A stretch of 64,000 bases of DNA from Megascapheus bottae (lineage: Eukaryota > Chordata > Mammalia > Rodentia > Geomyidae): positions 23,672,777-23,736,776 of the forward strand of contig JANJXV010000020.1 in assembly GCA_024803745.1 (NCBI GenBank). The letters run 5' to 3'. Positions 23,701-36,700 of the stretch are shown piece by piece (the first letter of the stretch is position 1; each line of letters opens with the position of its first letter). Both the position numbers and the translations under genes were made by a program. The notes beneath the pieces are model-generated. The model made no database searches and had not been told where the DNA came from. It worked only from the letters and a program-made list of their open reading frames with translations.

Positions 23701-26505
23701 TGTGTCTGGCTGATTTCATTTAGCATATTGTTTTCCAAGAGCTTCCAAGTCACAGCAAATGGCAGGCTTCCCTTTTTTCTTAAAGACTTGACAGTATTTG
23801 ATATGTATTCCATTTTCTTCACTCATTAGAGTCAGTGGACGCTGAGGTGGTATCAATGTCTTGACCACTATAAGTAGTGCTGCATTGAACAGAGGAATGC
23901 AAATCTCCCTAACGTCGTGAATTGATTTCTAGCTCCCAAAACTAGTTTAATTATAAAGTGGTCCTTAAAAGGCTCATGTGCCAAAAGTGTGATTCTCAAT
24001 TGGTGGGTCTAATTATTCAGAGGTAGTTGGGTCATGATTAATCAATGGATGAATCCACTTCTAATGCATCATTTGAATAGGCTATTGGGAAGTGGTGAAA
24101 GACTTTAGACATGGGGGTCTATTGGGACAGTAGGTATAAGCTCAGGATCCATATTGTCCCAGGCTCTTGACTCCTTCTGCTTTCTGGCTGCTATAAGCTT
24201 AGCTTCACTACACTTATTTTTCAAGATGTTCTACCTCATCAAGCCTCAAAACATTGCAGGAACCAACCATGGACTCAAACCCTGAGTCACTAAATATTTC
24301 CAGGCACTTGTCGCTCATGCTTGTAATCCTAGCTACTTCAGGAGGCTGAAATCTGAGGATCATGGTTCAAAACCAACCCAGGCAGAAAAGCCCATGAGAT
24401 TCTTATCTCTAATTAACCACCAGAAAACCAGAAGTGGCAGGGTGGCTCAAGTGGTAGAGCACTAGCCTAGAGCCGAAGAGCTCAGGAGGGTGTGCCCAGG
24501 CCTAGAGTTTCAGGCCCCACAACTGACCAAAAATCAACAACAACAAAAAATAGGTAAAATGAGATGATGTATAAGATGTTTGAAAAGTCTTTAATAGTAC
24601 TATGAACTAGGGCCATGCAAAGGTGGATGGCTTATGCCTAGCTATGTAGGATTGAAACTAGTAGGACTGTGGTCAGAGGCTAGCTCTAGACAAAAGTAAA
24701 AGCACCTTCCTGGAAAAATGAGCCAAAACAAAAAGAGCTAGGGAAGGGACATGGTTCAAGTGATAAAGTATTTGCCAAGCAAACACAAAGCTCCAAGTTC
24801 AATCACCAGTACTGCTAAACAAAAGAGAGGTACTATACATTTTAATGCACTATCATTGTTTAATGCTAACTTGACAGATCATAAAGTGTGACACAACTAA
24901 AGCTGCCAATCTGTCATCCCAATTGCAAACTTCCTTCTTTCCTCTTCAACTCAAACATTCCACAAAACCTAGACGTTTCCCCCCACCAGTCCTGGGGCTT
25001 GTACATGGGGGCTAGGTGTTGTTCCTGAGCCTTTTTTTGTACTCAAGGCTTAATGCTCTAACCACTTGAGACACAACATTAGTTCTGGCTTTTTAGTTTA
25101 TCAGAGGTAAGAATATCATGGACTTTCCTTCCCAGCCTGGTTTTGAACCAATATTCTCAGATCTCAGCCTCCTGAGTAAAGATTACAGATGTGATTCACT
25201 GGCACCTAGCTTTAGCCATTTCTTTTATTTGACTGAAACACCCCCTACCTGTGCCTCCATAAGTGTGAGTACTATCGCACTCTGCTGCTGACCCCGGGGG
25301 CCACTTCACTCTTTGTTTCCTAACCACTGACCCGAGATTGCCTCTTACAGATCCCGACTGTGGTGGGAGAGCATCGCTCGCTGTGCTCAGTGGACAGTGC
25401 CATCCACAGCTGTTTCCGAGGGGTGAGGGCCTTGAACCTGTCCGGGGCGGAGGGTGAGGGGGTGGCAGGCGTTCCTGACTGATGTAGACTATCAGACGCT
25501 TGCCTCTGACTTGTCTTAAAGTTCTTCTCTTTAGAGAAATAAATCCAGAACACAATAGTACAGATCCTGCCTAGAAATATGTTTTCCTTGCTATTTTTTT
25601 TTCAGGTGTTCAGCCCAGGAATTAAGGAGGAGAAATTCCTATCGTGGATGCAATCAGAACCTCTGATCCTCCTATGGCTCCCCACCTGCCACCGGCTGTC
25701 AGCCACTGAGCAGGACACCCACCCTGCCCGGTGCAGCGTCTGCAGGGACTTCCCCATCACAGGGCTGAGGTACGGGTCATCGTGGTGCTTCAAGGTGGGC
25801 GGACTCTCTCCAGATTCTTTTCTGAGATCCTCACACACCTGGAATCTAATTTACTTTCTAAGCTCAATCATTTCCAATCTGTGGCATCCTAGTTAAAAAT
25901 AAATTTATTTTCTCTCCTAGAATTGATGGAATACTGAGTTCCTCCAATGACATTATACTCTGATCAGTAATGTGTTTTATTTCTCTAAGAGGGAAGAGTA
26001 TTTTTTATTCCATGAAAACCTTCTTAAATACCCACAACACCAACCAGAAGGCTAAACAGTTCACAAGGATGATTTCTTTTAGAACAGGTCATATATCGAA
26101 TGAAAGGTAGACTTGCTAGCCTCTTTTCAGAAATGTTAAAAATCAACAGGGTTAGCCAGTAGCAGGGCTGGTAATCAGACGAGTCCTTGCCCTCCAATCA
26201 TAATGCTATGCTGCCCCCTTGTGTAGACAATTGAAAACAACGTCTAGGACCCAAAGAATGAGCCTCAACTCAGTACCTCTGAGAAGTGGAAGGGGAAATT
26301 TGGAGGCAAGTAATCCTGATTTTTCCACAGCTCTAAGGATGATGGTCATCTTTAAGCTAGCCACTGACAGATGGAAGACCACAGTTCAAAGACAGCTCAG
26401 GCAGAAATTTCTGTGAGACTACATCTCCAATTAACTAGCAAAGTGCTAGTCTGGAGGCACAGTTCCAGTGGTAGAGAGCAAGCCAGGAACAAGGAAGTGC
26501 AGTAA

Positions 26506-26601
<96 letters not shown>

Positions 26602-27730
26602 GATGATCTAGGTCTTCCATAAATTAAATTAAACCATAAGGAGATGAGTTGGGATTATTAGGATTATTATTACTAGGGAAGAGAGAAGGAAACAAGAGGC
26701 ACTAGGTCATTAGGTCATTGTTTCTAATGGGTGGATGAAACTCTGGGACATCAATGCATGTAGAAATTGTGCAAGGCCAGGAAGGCAGAGTTTCAATTCG
26801 GATGGCATCCCAGAGCTGAAATCTGCTACTGCTTCCTGATCAGTTAGTTATATGACTTTGCACAAGTTAGTTAATCTTTTTGGATTCCTCTTCTGCAAAA
26901 TAGAAAGACACTAGTATGGCAATCATACCTGAAGAATTTCCACAGAATCCACTGCATCAACCCAAGCAGACAGTGTGGAAATGTGCTTCAAACTGTAACT
27001 GTTCCTGAAGCCACTCAACACAACCTCCTAAGAGTGTTGTCATGTTGAGGAATAGCAGTGGCCAAGGACTCCTGGAGTTCCTTTCACCACATTTACCTTC
27101 TCCATGCACCAGTACAGGATCACTATCATTGTATTGGCAGTTTTTCAAGAGAAGCTAGAGCCCATATTGCAGAGAGCATTATACAACTACATTAAATATG
27201 GCCACACAATTAAAGGTCTCTTCTGAGGATTGTGGCAGACTCTACCTTGAATATAGAAAATAGTTGGTATTTGGGTCGGAGCCAGAAGAAATAAATTAGA
27301 CCTTTCTCCCTTTTCTGTTGGATAAAAGTTGATGAAAGCAATGCCTCATAAAATTAACTTTCACAAGATGATTTCTTCGGCTCCGTAAACACATCAAACT
27401 CATTCATTTACAGTGGCTATTCACTTTGGAGGAAGGCTTCTGCTTCCTTGCTAGGTCAGACATTCTCTGGGTATGAGAGGTTGCCCTCAGTATGAATATT
27501 GCTCCTTTGCTCACCCATTCATAGCATGTACTGTGCCTCCATCTCACCTGGCAGATACCGCTGCCGGAAGTGCCTCCATTTTGACATCTGCCAAGTGTGC
27601 TTCGTATCTGGTCTTCACAGCAAGTCCCATCAGACATCACATCCTGTCACGGAACACCGTCTTCAGGTAAATCTAACATAACACATGAAAGCATTCATTA
27701 AACTAAATCCTTACAGGATATATTCTTGGA

Positions 27731-27772
<42 letters not shown>

Positions 27773-30700
27773 ACACACACACAAAACCTTCCAGAGCCAG
27801 GAGTGTGGCCTAGTGGTAGAGTGCATGCCTAGCACGCACGGAGTCCTAGGTTCGATTCCTCTATATCACATATATAGAAAAAGGCAGAAATGGTTCTGTG
27901 GCTCAAGAGGAAGAGCTCTAGCCTTGAAAAGGCCCAAGGACATCGCCCAGGCCCTGAGTTAAGTCCCCAAGACTGGTGGCAAAAACAAAACAAGAAAAAC
28001 AGCCTTCCAATCCTGCTTCTGGGTACTTTACAATCTTTAAGATAAGCATTAGTGTATGTGTGTGCCCTGGGGTTTGAACTCAGGGCCTGGGCACTCTCCC
28101 TGATCTTCTTTTGCTCAAGGCCAGCACTCTACCACTTGAGCCACAGCACCACTTCTGGCTTTTTCTGTGCATGTGATCCTGAGGAATTGAACCCAGGGCT
28201 TCATGCATGCTAGGCAAGCACTCTACCACTAAGCCATATTCCCAGTCCTGTGCCTTCATTACATCATAGATTTTAATAAAAGCTTTTGAAATGAGAAATA
28301 GGTAAATCGAATCCCAGTCTAGTCATTGAGCTCATACCAGGTGATTAGAAAATATGTCAAGTCAGAGAAAGAAATCATTAAAAATTTGTCTGAATGGTAA
28401 AGGAGACTCTGATTTGATACTTACAAAATGTTGTATAGATTCTAGTTTCTACTGCATTTTGGAGAAAAGTTCTTTAATTCTTACATGACTTTACCTGAAT
28501 TTAAAAGTGCAAGTATTTTGTTTTTCTTTCGGAAACAAAGAGAAAATGAAATTAGAAGAACCGATATTTTATAGCTATCTTTTATCTTTGAATAGTCATT
28601 TTAAAGAGAATACACTGCAAATGAACCTAGTACTTTCTAAGAAGAAAAGGAAATAAAATAGTACACTTGGAGCAGAAAGCATTCTAATCTTTCCCAGAAA
28701 ACAAAATCTTGTTATCACTAATTTTCTATGAACAGTTGTTTCTTATACTTGGCATTCTCCTCAAATGCCACACCGTAAAGAATGATTGATTTCTTTTATC
28801 CAAAACAGTTTTCCTTCATTCCCTACTTAATATAAATGGTCTACAAGGGGCAAGTGCCTGGAACTTGCCAAATAATTTCTAGTGAGCTTTGCCTTGCAGA
28901 ATTACATGAACTCTGTTGAGCAGGCTCTGGGGCCTAGATCTAAAGACTAGTTAATGGTGTTACAGTGCCACTGTGTGGCCACTTTTTAAATTACATGTTG
29001 AAGTTCATTTTTTTTTTTAAATTGTCGGATAATGTACAGTGGGGTTACAGTTACCTTTGTCAGGTAGTAGGTGATTACTTCTCACACATTTATGCCCCTT
29101 CTCAAGTTTTTGTCCCCATTTCCCTCACCCCACCACCTTCTAATCACCTTGTTTACCCCCTTCCCTTTCCTATTTCAAATAAACAAATAAATGTATATAC
29201 AATATACCTGGTAACAAAGTCAGATACAGTAACAATATGAGATTAACCAAAGGGCAACAGAAGAGAGGAGAAATAACGTAGTACATTAAGAACAACAATC
29301 ACATAAGATAAAGCTCTTGTTTCCAGATCCTAGAGATCCTTTCATTTCTTTGTTTCTTTCTGGTAGTTCTTAAGGTGAGGTGACTATAGGTGGTCCTCAA
29401 ATTCTATTACATTGTATACAGCATTATATTTATGAGTTTTATAGGGATAAAACCAGTCATTAACAAATGCTTAAAGGAATATACAACCCCAGATGTTAGC
29501 CACTGTAGAGTTACTTCCCTTCCATTCCCCCTTCTAGCTTGACAACTTTCAATTACTAGGCTACTCTAAGGAAAAGGAGTTATTCTGACACTGTGAGGCT
29601 AAAGCCATGTGTAGGTTATACAGACAGAAAGTGAAGACATTTTCAAAGTAGAGAACATTTTCCTAAAGGCATAAAAAGAAAAACAATTCCCAAAACCTAT
29701 AGTGGATGGTTTACCAAAGCAGTGAGAGTGGACCACACATAGATGACATGCTTTTGAATTGGCCATTTCAGCAGATGTCCCCAAAGGAGAACACAAAACT
29801 CCTCCTCAAGACCCTCAGAAACAATCTTTTCCCGGGTCACAGCTGGAGAAAAGAAGCGACAAGAAGACAATGGTGGCTGGACCCAGTGATGCCTAAGGAT
29901 GTGTCAAACCATGCACAAGCCAGGTGAGTGTGTGAGCGTCAGTTCTGCAGAAGAGCAGCCCAGAAAAGCAGCTCTGGGCTCCACGGCCAGCACAGAGTAG
30001 GGCAACAAGTTTTCTTTTTTTAAAAGAAATTCAACCAATGACATAATGTTTAATATAATCTTTCTATCTTGCCCATATCTGAGCCTAGATTTACTAAGCG
30101 CAACTTAAGGAGTGCATAGCTACCTTTACATTATATGTCATTATGTGCATGTTCCTTAGTTGTACAAAGCCAGCATGTTAGTTTGAAGTACGATGCATCT
30201 TCATCATCGTCACCCCTTCCATCATTATCATCCAACGTTCCCAGCCCTACCATCTTCTCACTCTACCTAGCTCTGTTTTTGCATATGTTCACTGATGATT
30301 TTGTCTGCATTTTCCAACCCTTCCTGTATCCATTCGTGTACCGCTTGCCCCACCCTGCCCCACACCTCAACACAGGCTCCCTGTGTTAAGGGTAAACTTT
30401 GTAAGTTACTTCTTTTCTTAAAGAAGTAACTTCATTTTGTTCAACTTGCTAAGTTACTTCTTTAATGGATTTACACCACTAGAATCCTCCCTTGTGCGTT
30501 CCATACTTTAGTTACTCTGTTTGTGTATATATGCACATGACCCTTTTTATCTTTGCATATATATTTTTAAGTTAGGCCTAACTTCCATATATGAGAGAAA
30601 AAAAAAAAACATGTGTCCTTTGTCTCTCTGAGCCTAATTTACTTTTTTTCAAGTTGCTCTAGTTCCCTGAAAGTGACAAAATACCATTCTACCTGATGGA

Positions 30701-33700
30701 TGGATAAAATTCTATTATATATATATATGAATATAATATATATAATAGAACATCATGTATGAATTATTATATGCATCCATTCAATGGCATCTTTTGGATA
30801 AAGGGCAGCAGCTTTTCTAAAGAAACCCGTGATAGAGTGAAGGATGTTTGAGGTACCCTTTCCCTTTAGAAATGGCTTGAGGATTTTAGTTGTTTGGTGT
30901 TTGTTTGTTTTGTCAATCATAGGACTTGAACTCTGGGCCTGGGCATTGTCCCTGAGCTCTTCAGCTCAAGGCTACTGCTCTATCCCTGGAGCCATAGGCC
31001 CACTTCCCATTTTCTAGTGGTTAATCGAAAACGAGTCTCCCTTTCTTCAGTGCCTGGGCCAGCTTGGAACTGCAATCCTCAGATCTCAGCCTCCTGGGTA
31101 GCTAGGATTATAAGTGTGAGCCGCCATGCCCAGCTATGACCTCTAGTTTTAACTAAGTAGTAACTAAGTTACTATTCTGTAACTATTTGGAGTTATACAA
31201 ATGAAGGTGAGAAAGATACAAAACATTAGACTATTTTTACCTCTGTTCTCACTTCCTAGTTTTTTCTGGCTTGCTTTTGAAAAACCAAAGCCAATACTTT
31301 ATTCTTCAAAGAAAAATGGAAAAAAGGCATCAGTATCAAGCTATGCACAGATGACAAGGCAGATGCTATTACATTGTACTGTTGCCAAAGCAGAATTACG
31401 CTATCTTGGTGCATTCACCTTCTTTTATGTAGTACATAGAAACTCTTTCCATGTCATTTGCTTCTAAATTATTTTTAGTAACTTGATTCTCATCCTTGAA
31501 AGGAAATGTCACAGTTCCTAAGCAAACTCAACCCTGAACACGTTGGTTATTTCCAAACTTCTCCCATACTTCTGCAGTCAAAATTTCTGGACATGTACCC
31601 TTTCTACATATTTTTATTTTCTTAAAATAAACTCACTGGGTCTTCCTCTAAATTTGGTCAGATGAATGAATGGTCATTGTTCTACGCAAACCTTCTGATG
31701 GCTTCCCCAGTATCAACGAAATCCAAAGTCTTCCTAATAGCTGAAAGGCAGAGAAAGGAGATTGGTTGCACTCTAGGGAGACATGAGAACACAGTACCTC
31801 CATACACCTTTATCCAGCTTCCCGGGGAGGGATTTTGCCTTCAGGTTAAACTAGGAGAATCGAGGGAAGGGAATGAGAAAGGCATAAGGAGTTAAGGCTG
31901 TCCCAAGTTGTGGATATGGCTTGGTTTTACCATTCTCTCTCTCAGTCTTGTTAGAGAACTGGAGTGAGGGTTTCTTCCACTTAAGACACTTATCATGGAA
32001 TCTTATCTTTCCTGGAATCCAAGATACAGAGAGGGGACTGAACCAGAGAATATCTCAATGTGTCAAAGGACACATACAACTTGGGTAACTTTTAGTACAT
32101 TTATGGGGCTCAGGAAAAGCCTCTTGTAGATTCTCTGACATTCTGAACTGTAATGTAAGAAAGGAGGAATTGGTCATTGTTTCCAGTTGTATTGCTAGAA
32201 TCTCTACTAGTGTCCCAATACAACAAATATTCATTCACTGTGTGTTGGATGGATGGACAGATGAAGTTAGAACACAAGCTCATTTGAGATAAAGCATGAA
32301 AGAAAGACAGAAGAAATAAAGGAACCTAAAGGTGGAAGAAGTTCATAGTTTCCTTGAGCCTGGCTTTGGGAAAATCATTTCACCTTTCAGCAACTCCCTG
32401 TTTTCACAGGACAAATTGCATTTCTACTCTCAGAATAGTCATTGTGGAGATAAGACAAAAGGGATGGACTTGCTAAAGTCACACAACACTGCAGGGTATT
32501 TAAATTTCAATGTGTTATAGCTTATCCATTCCAACAAGATTGTTTTTCCAAGATAATAATCCCAAATATGTTTCAAGTTAACCTGTATCTCAGTGGGTTC
32601 AGAGATTCTGATTAGTGTAGTGGCTAATTTAGGGAAAAATGAACGTGGACTCCTACTATTTTACATTGTAATAATAGGAAAATATCTCTTCCTTGATAAA
32701 TTTATTTGCATAGATCAATAAATTGGCATATTCAAACTAACCATTTTCAAAGATATTAGTGGTAATTGCCAAGTGGTCATATTGAACTTATTCAGTGATT
32801 TAGTAAATAATCTGCATGGTAAAAAAGCTGCCTCAGTTTTGATAAGGATTTAATTTACATGTAATTGTTCACACTGAGAAGAATAATGCTTTCAATTATA
32901 AGAACATAATTGAAAGCTAGGTGCCAAAAATCATCACCTTTATTAAATATTTTGAAAAGTTATTACAAATATGGTAGAAGATAAAATTAAAATGTTTTAA
33001 AACAACAGATAAAATTACTTCCATCTGCAGCTAATATAATTGCGAAGCCTCAAGAAATACCAAATAACTGCAGCAGAAACTATTAGAATTAATAGGCTTT
33101 GAGTGACGGTTATCATAAAATAAATACACGCAGATTTATAGCTTTTCAGTCTCCTTGCAATAACCAGCTGGCATTTTTATATCTAAAAAAACTCATCTAT
33201 AATAAATGTAAAATGGTTTAAAAAAGAAGCAGGGGAAAATTTAATTAGAAATCCCATATAAAGATAATAATACTTCATTAAGTGCAGAAACTAAGAGCTG
33301 AACAAAAAGCAAAACCTGCCAAACAGCTGAGGGGGAGACACTTATAAAAGTATGTTCATCCCTCAAATTCTCCCTCATTATTCACAGATTCAATATTGGC
33401 AATTTGCATCCTTGTAAGGTTTTCTTTGTAACCCCCAACTGATATTAGAGATCTGCACAAAGGCAGACATTTCACAGTGCAACAAGTCCCTCTGCCTGCT
33501 TGCTCTCACTCTCCTGTGGACGACTGTCCGGCACACCATCCATCTTGGGCCTCTAAGTGCTTATTCTTTTTTTTATTCTAGGTGGTTTCACTGTTTCACA
33601 AAACCCTCCTGTGTGGTGCCCAAGGCTTTTCCAGTGCTTCTTAGCACAAGAAAACATTCATCTTATTCAATCATGGTGTTAGATTAGTTTTATTCAAACA

Positions 33701-36700
33701 TGTGATGCAGTTCTGTGAAGTCAGTGACAATGACTCCATAGCACATTTGAAATAAAGTATATTTAAATAACAACAAAAAATGCACATCAAGCAAGGTTAT
33801 ATTATGCATTGGTGGATAGAAATGGGGTGAACTCAAGGTCTCCAGGAACCTAACACTATCTCTCCTAGGAGTTGTGGTTTTTAGTAGATTGGTGGTTTCA
33901 AATTCAGTGTTCCAGGTAACTTTGCAGGACATGATTGATGTGGATAAGAAGTGATTATATGGAAAGTTAATGCCTATCCTAAAATTGCAATGCTTTTAAA
34001 ATAGGATTAAAGAATTATGAAGATAGGTTGGAAGAAGGGCTGGGGGTATGGCTCAGATGGTAGAATCCTTGGTTAGTAAACCAAAATCCACGAGCTTAAT
34101 ATCCAGTAGAGAGGGAAAGGTGGGGGAGACAGTGCACAGATGAGAAGAGGTGAGGAAGCAGGGAAGACACTAATGCGCTTAGTAGACTAACCTAAGGACT
34201 TAGATTTTGTCTCCGGAGAAACTTTTGAAGGCTGAGTAGAGTATGTAACTGAAGTTCAGAAACTGTCAGTCTTGCTCTATTGAAAAAAAGTCTCAAAGGG
34301 ACAAGTCATATAATATTTTCCTACATTTTTAATGCTTCTATTCACATTTTTTAAATTTAAATCTCTAATCTGTTTAGAATTTATACTAACTTCACTTTCC
34401 TTCATGAAGGTAGTCAATTGTACCTTTTGTCTACCTAATTAAAATTTCCATTTGATCACATCTCCAGCTCCCTTATGTACTTGGATTCATTCATGAAATG
34501 TATATTTTATGTATGTCCATTCTTGTATTTGTACAAAACAACATGGTGATGGTGCTTGTAGACCAAGTAGGACAAAGTTGCCACCACTTGAGCCTCAATA
34601 CCACTGCTGATTTTCTGGTGGTTAATTGGAGATAAGGGTCTCATGGACTTTTAAGTGCCTGGGCTGGCTTTGAACAAAGATCCTCAGACCTCAACCTCCT
34701 GAATAACTGGATTACAGGAGTGAGTCACCACACCTAGCTTGTTGTTTTCTTCTTTAATGCAGTAACCTAAAATGGTGAGATGCTTTAAAAATAATTTTGA
34801 ATAAGGGGATAAAATAAATGGAGTTGTATAAAGTCAAATACAACTGACCTTCAACTGGTCTGTGTTCTTTCAGCTGTGACATGATAAACACACATCTGTT
34901 CTTAGAAAGTCTAGACTGACCAGGACAAAGTGACCCGGGAGGCTTTCGGCCATCATTTCCAAATTTCTTTGCATCTAGATTGTCATGAAGAGGAGTAAAT
35001 GGAACTTTTGTCCTATTATTGGCTAATTGCCTCTCTGTCAACTCAATAGCCTAGTTGGAAAAAAGCTCAGAGGATAAAAATGGGCTACATCATTGCTATT
35101 TGGAAAAATATTGACTTCAACATCTAATTTAATTTTTTAAAGAATTTCCTTTAACATTTCATTAACAGTTGCTCCAACTTCTAATAAAACTCTAACAGGC
35201 TCTCTATCCAGTACAACAGCTTCCAAGTACCAGAGTACGGAAGGGCAAGTGGGTCAGTGAAAGCAGTAGACTCTGAGGCGTGCGTAAGTCTCCGTCAGAG
35301 AAAACCCCGGGCTCCACAAGCAGACAACAGCAACCGGAGTCCCCAGGTGAGTCCGGAGCAAAAGGAATCATCACGGGTGCCCAAGGCATGTGCGTATTTT
35401 GTAAGCGTGGAGCCAAGTGTTACAAACCATTATAAAATACATTCAAGATGTGAAGGTGACCAATGGCAAAGTCTAGAAACCTATTTTAAGTAATATTTTA
35501 ATCTCCAATCTGAACATTTACCAATTTCTTAGAGAAAATTGAGAAACCAAAAGTGCAACAAACTCTATTACTAACATTTCCATGTATAATAATCATCATC
35601 AATAATTCTAGAACACATGGTAACATTTATTGACTACATAGTTACATTTCAGTGCAAATTATATTGTGGGCTTTTCCATTGTCATTAAAATTCGGAATGG
35701 TTAATTACATGGATATAATATTGCTCATCTAATTTCTCGTTGTTGGAAACATTTTGTTATTTGCAATTTTTGCTTTAATTTAGTTTAATTATTATTCAGC
35801 TCTTTATACGTTATTCTCGGTACACACTTATTTTTTCCCTTGATTGTATTTCTAAAATAGAATCACCAAAAAAAAAAGTGGGAACATTCTTAAGACTCTC
35901 TAGACTCACTGAAAACTCAAGCCCTACTAAGTATGAGTACCACATATTGAATTTTGTCAATCATATAAGTAAATTAAATATAATTTTGTTTGCTTTGATT
36001 TTTTTGCTTTGGTTAATAGTAAAAGGAACCCATACTCAGAAATAGTTTGGAAGCAAGTGAATGTTCTTTTCTGACCTTTGTCCCTCCCCCAGTTTTTGCC
36101 AGTCCTGGCCTTGAGCTCAGGGCCTGAGCACTGTCTTTGGACTTTCTCAAGGCTAGAGCTCTACCACTTGAGTCTCAGCTCCACTTCTGGTTTTTTCTAT
36201 GTATGTGGTACCAAGGAATTGAACCCAGGTCTTTGTGCATGCTAGGCAAGCACTCTACCACTAGGCCAAATTCCTGGCCAACTTATTGTGTTTTAAGTTT
36301 GACGGAAGAGAATCCTTTTTTCCCTAGTGATCTATCTCCTAGTCAATTTGTAAGAACCTTTCCCCTTGCTCACAAGGAAACTTTCACAGTTTTCTTGCTT
36401 TTAATTTTGAGAAATTGAAAATAGCTTAGTCTTCCTTCATGATGAATAACCATAGCTCTACCCTATGGATATACATCATTGCAGGGTGATGAAATGCTTC
36501 CTAATTATAGGTATGCTGGCTGATAGTACTGATGTGAAAATGTACAGACTCTTAATGAGGTAAAGGTCACCGATTCTAAAAGCATAAATATGCACATGGA
36601 AGTTGTTTGGATATTCAGTATTTAAGAGAAGAAACGGGAAGGTGCTAGTCACTCAGAGCGGCTGCAAAGGACACAGGCCAGCAAGAAATTGTGCTATGTC

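Noticed and set aside
26397..26620. Cys-Val / Arg-Glu repeat ORFs
   Set aside because: They are translations of the CT/CA microsatellite.
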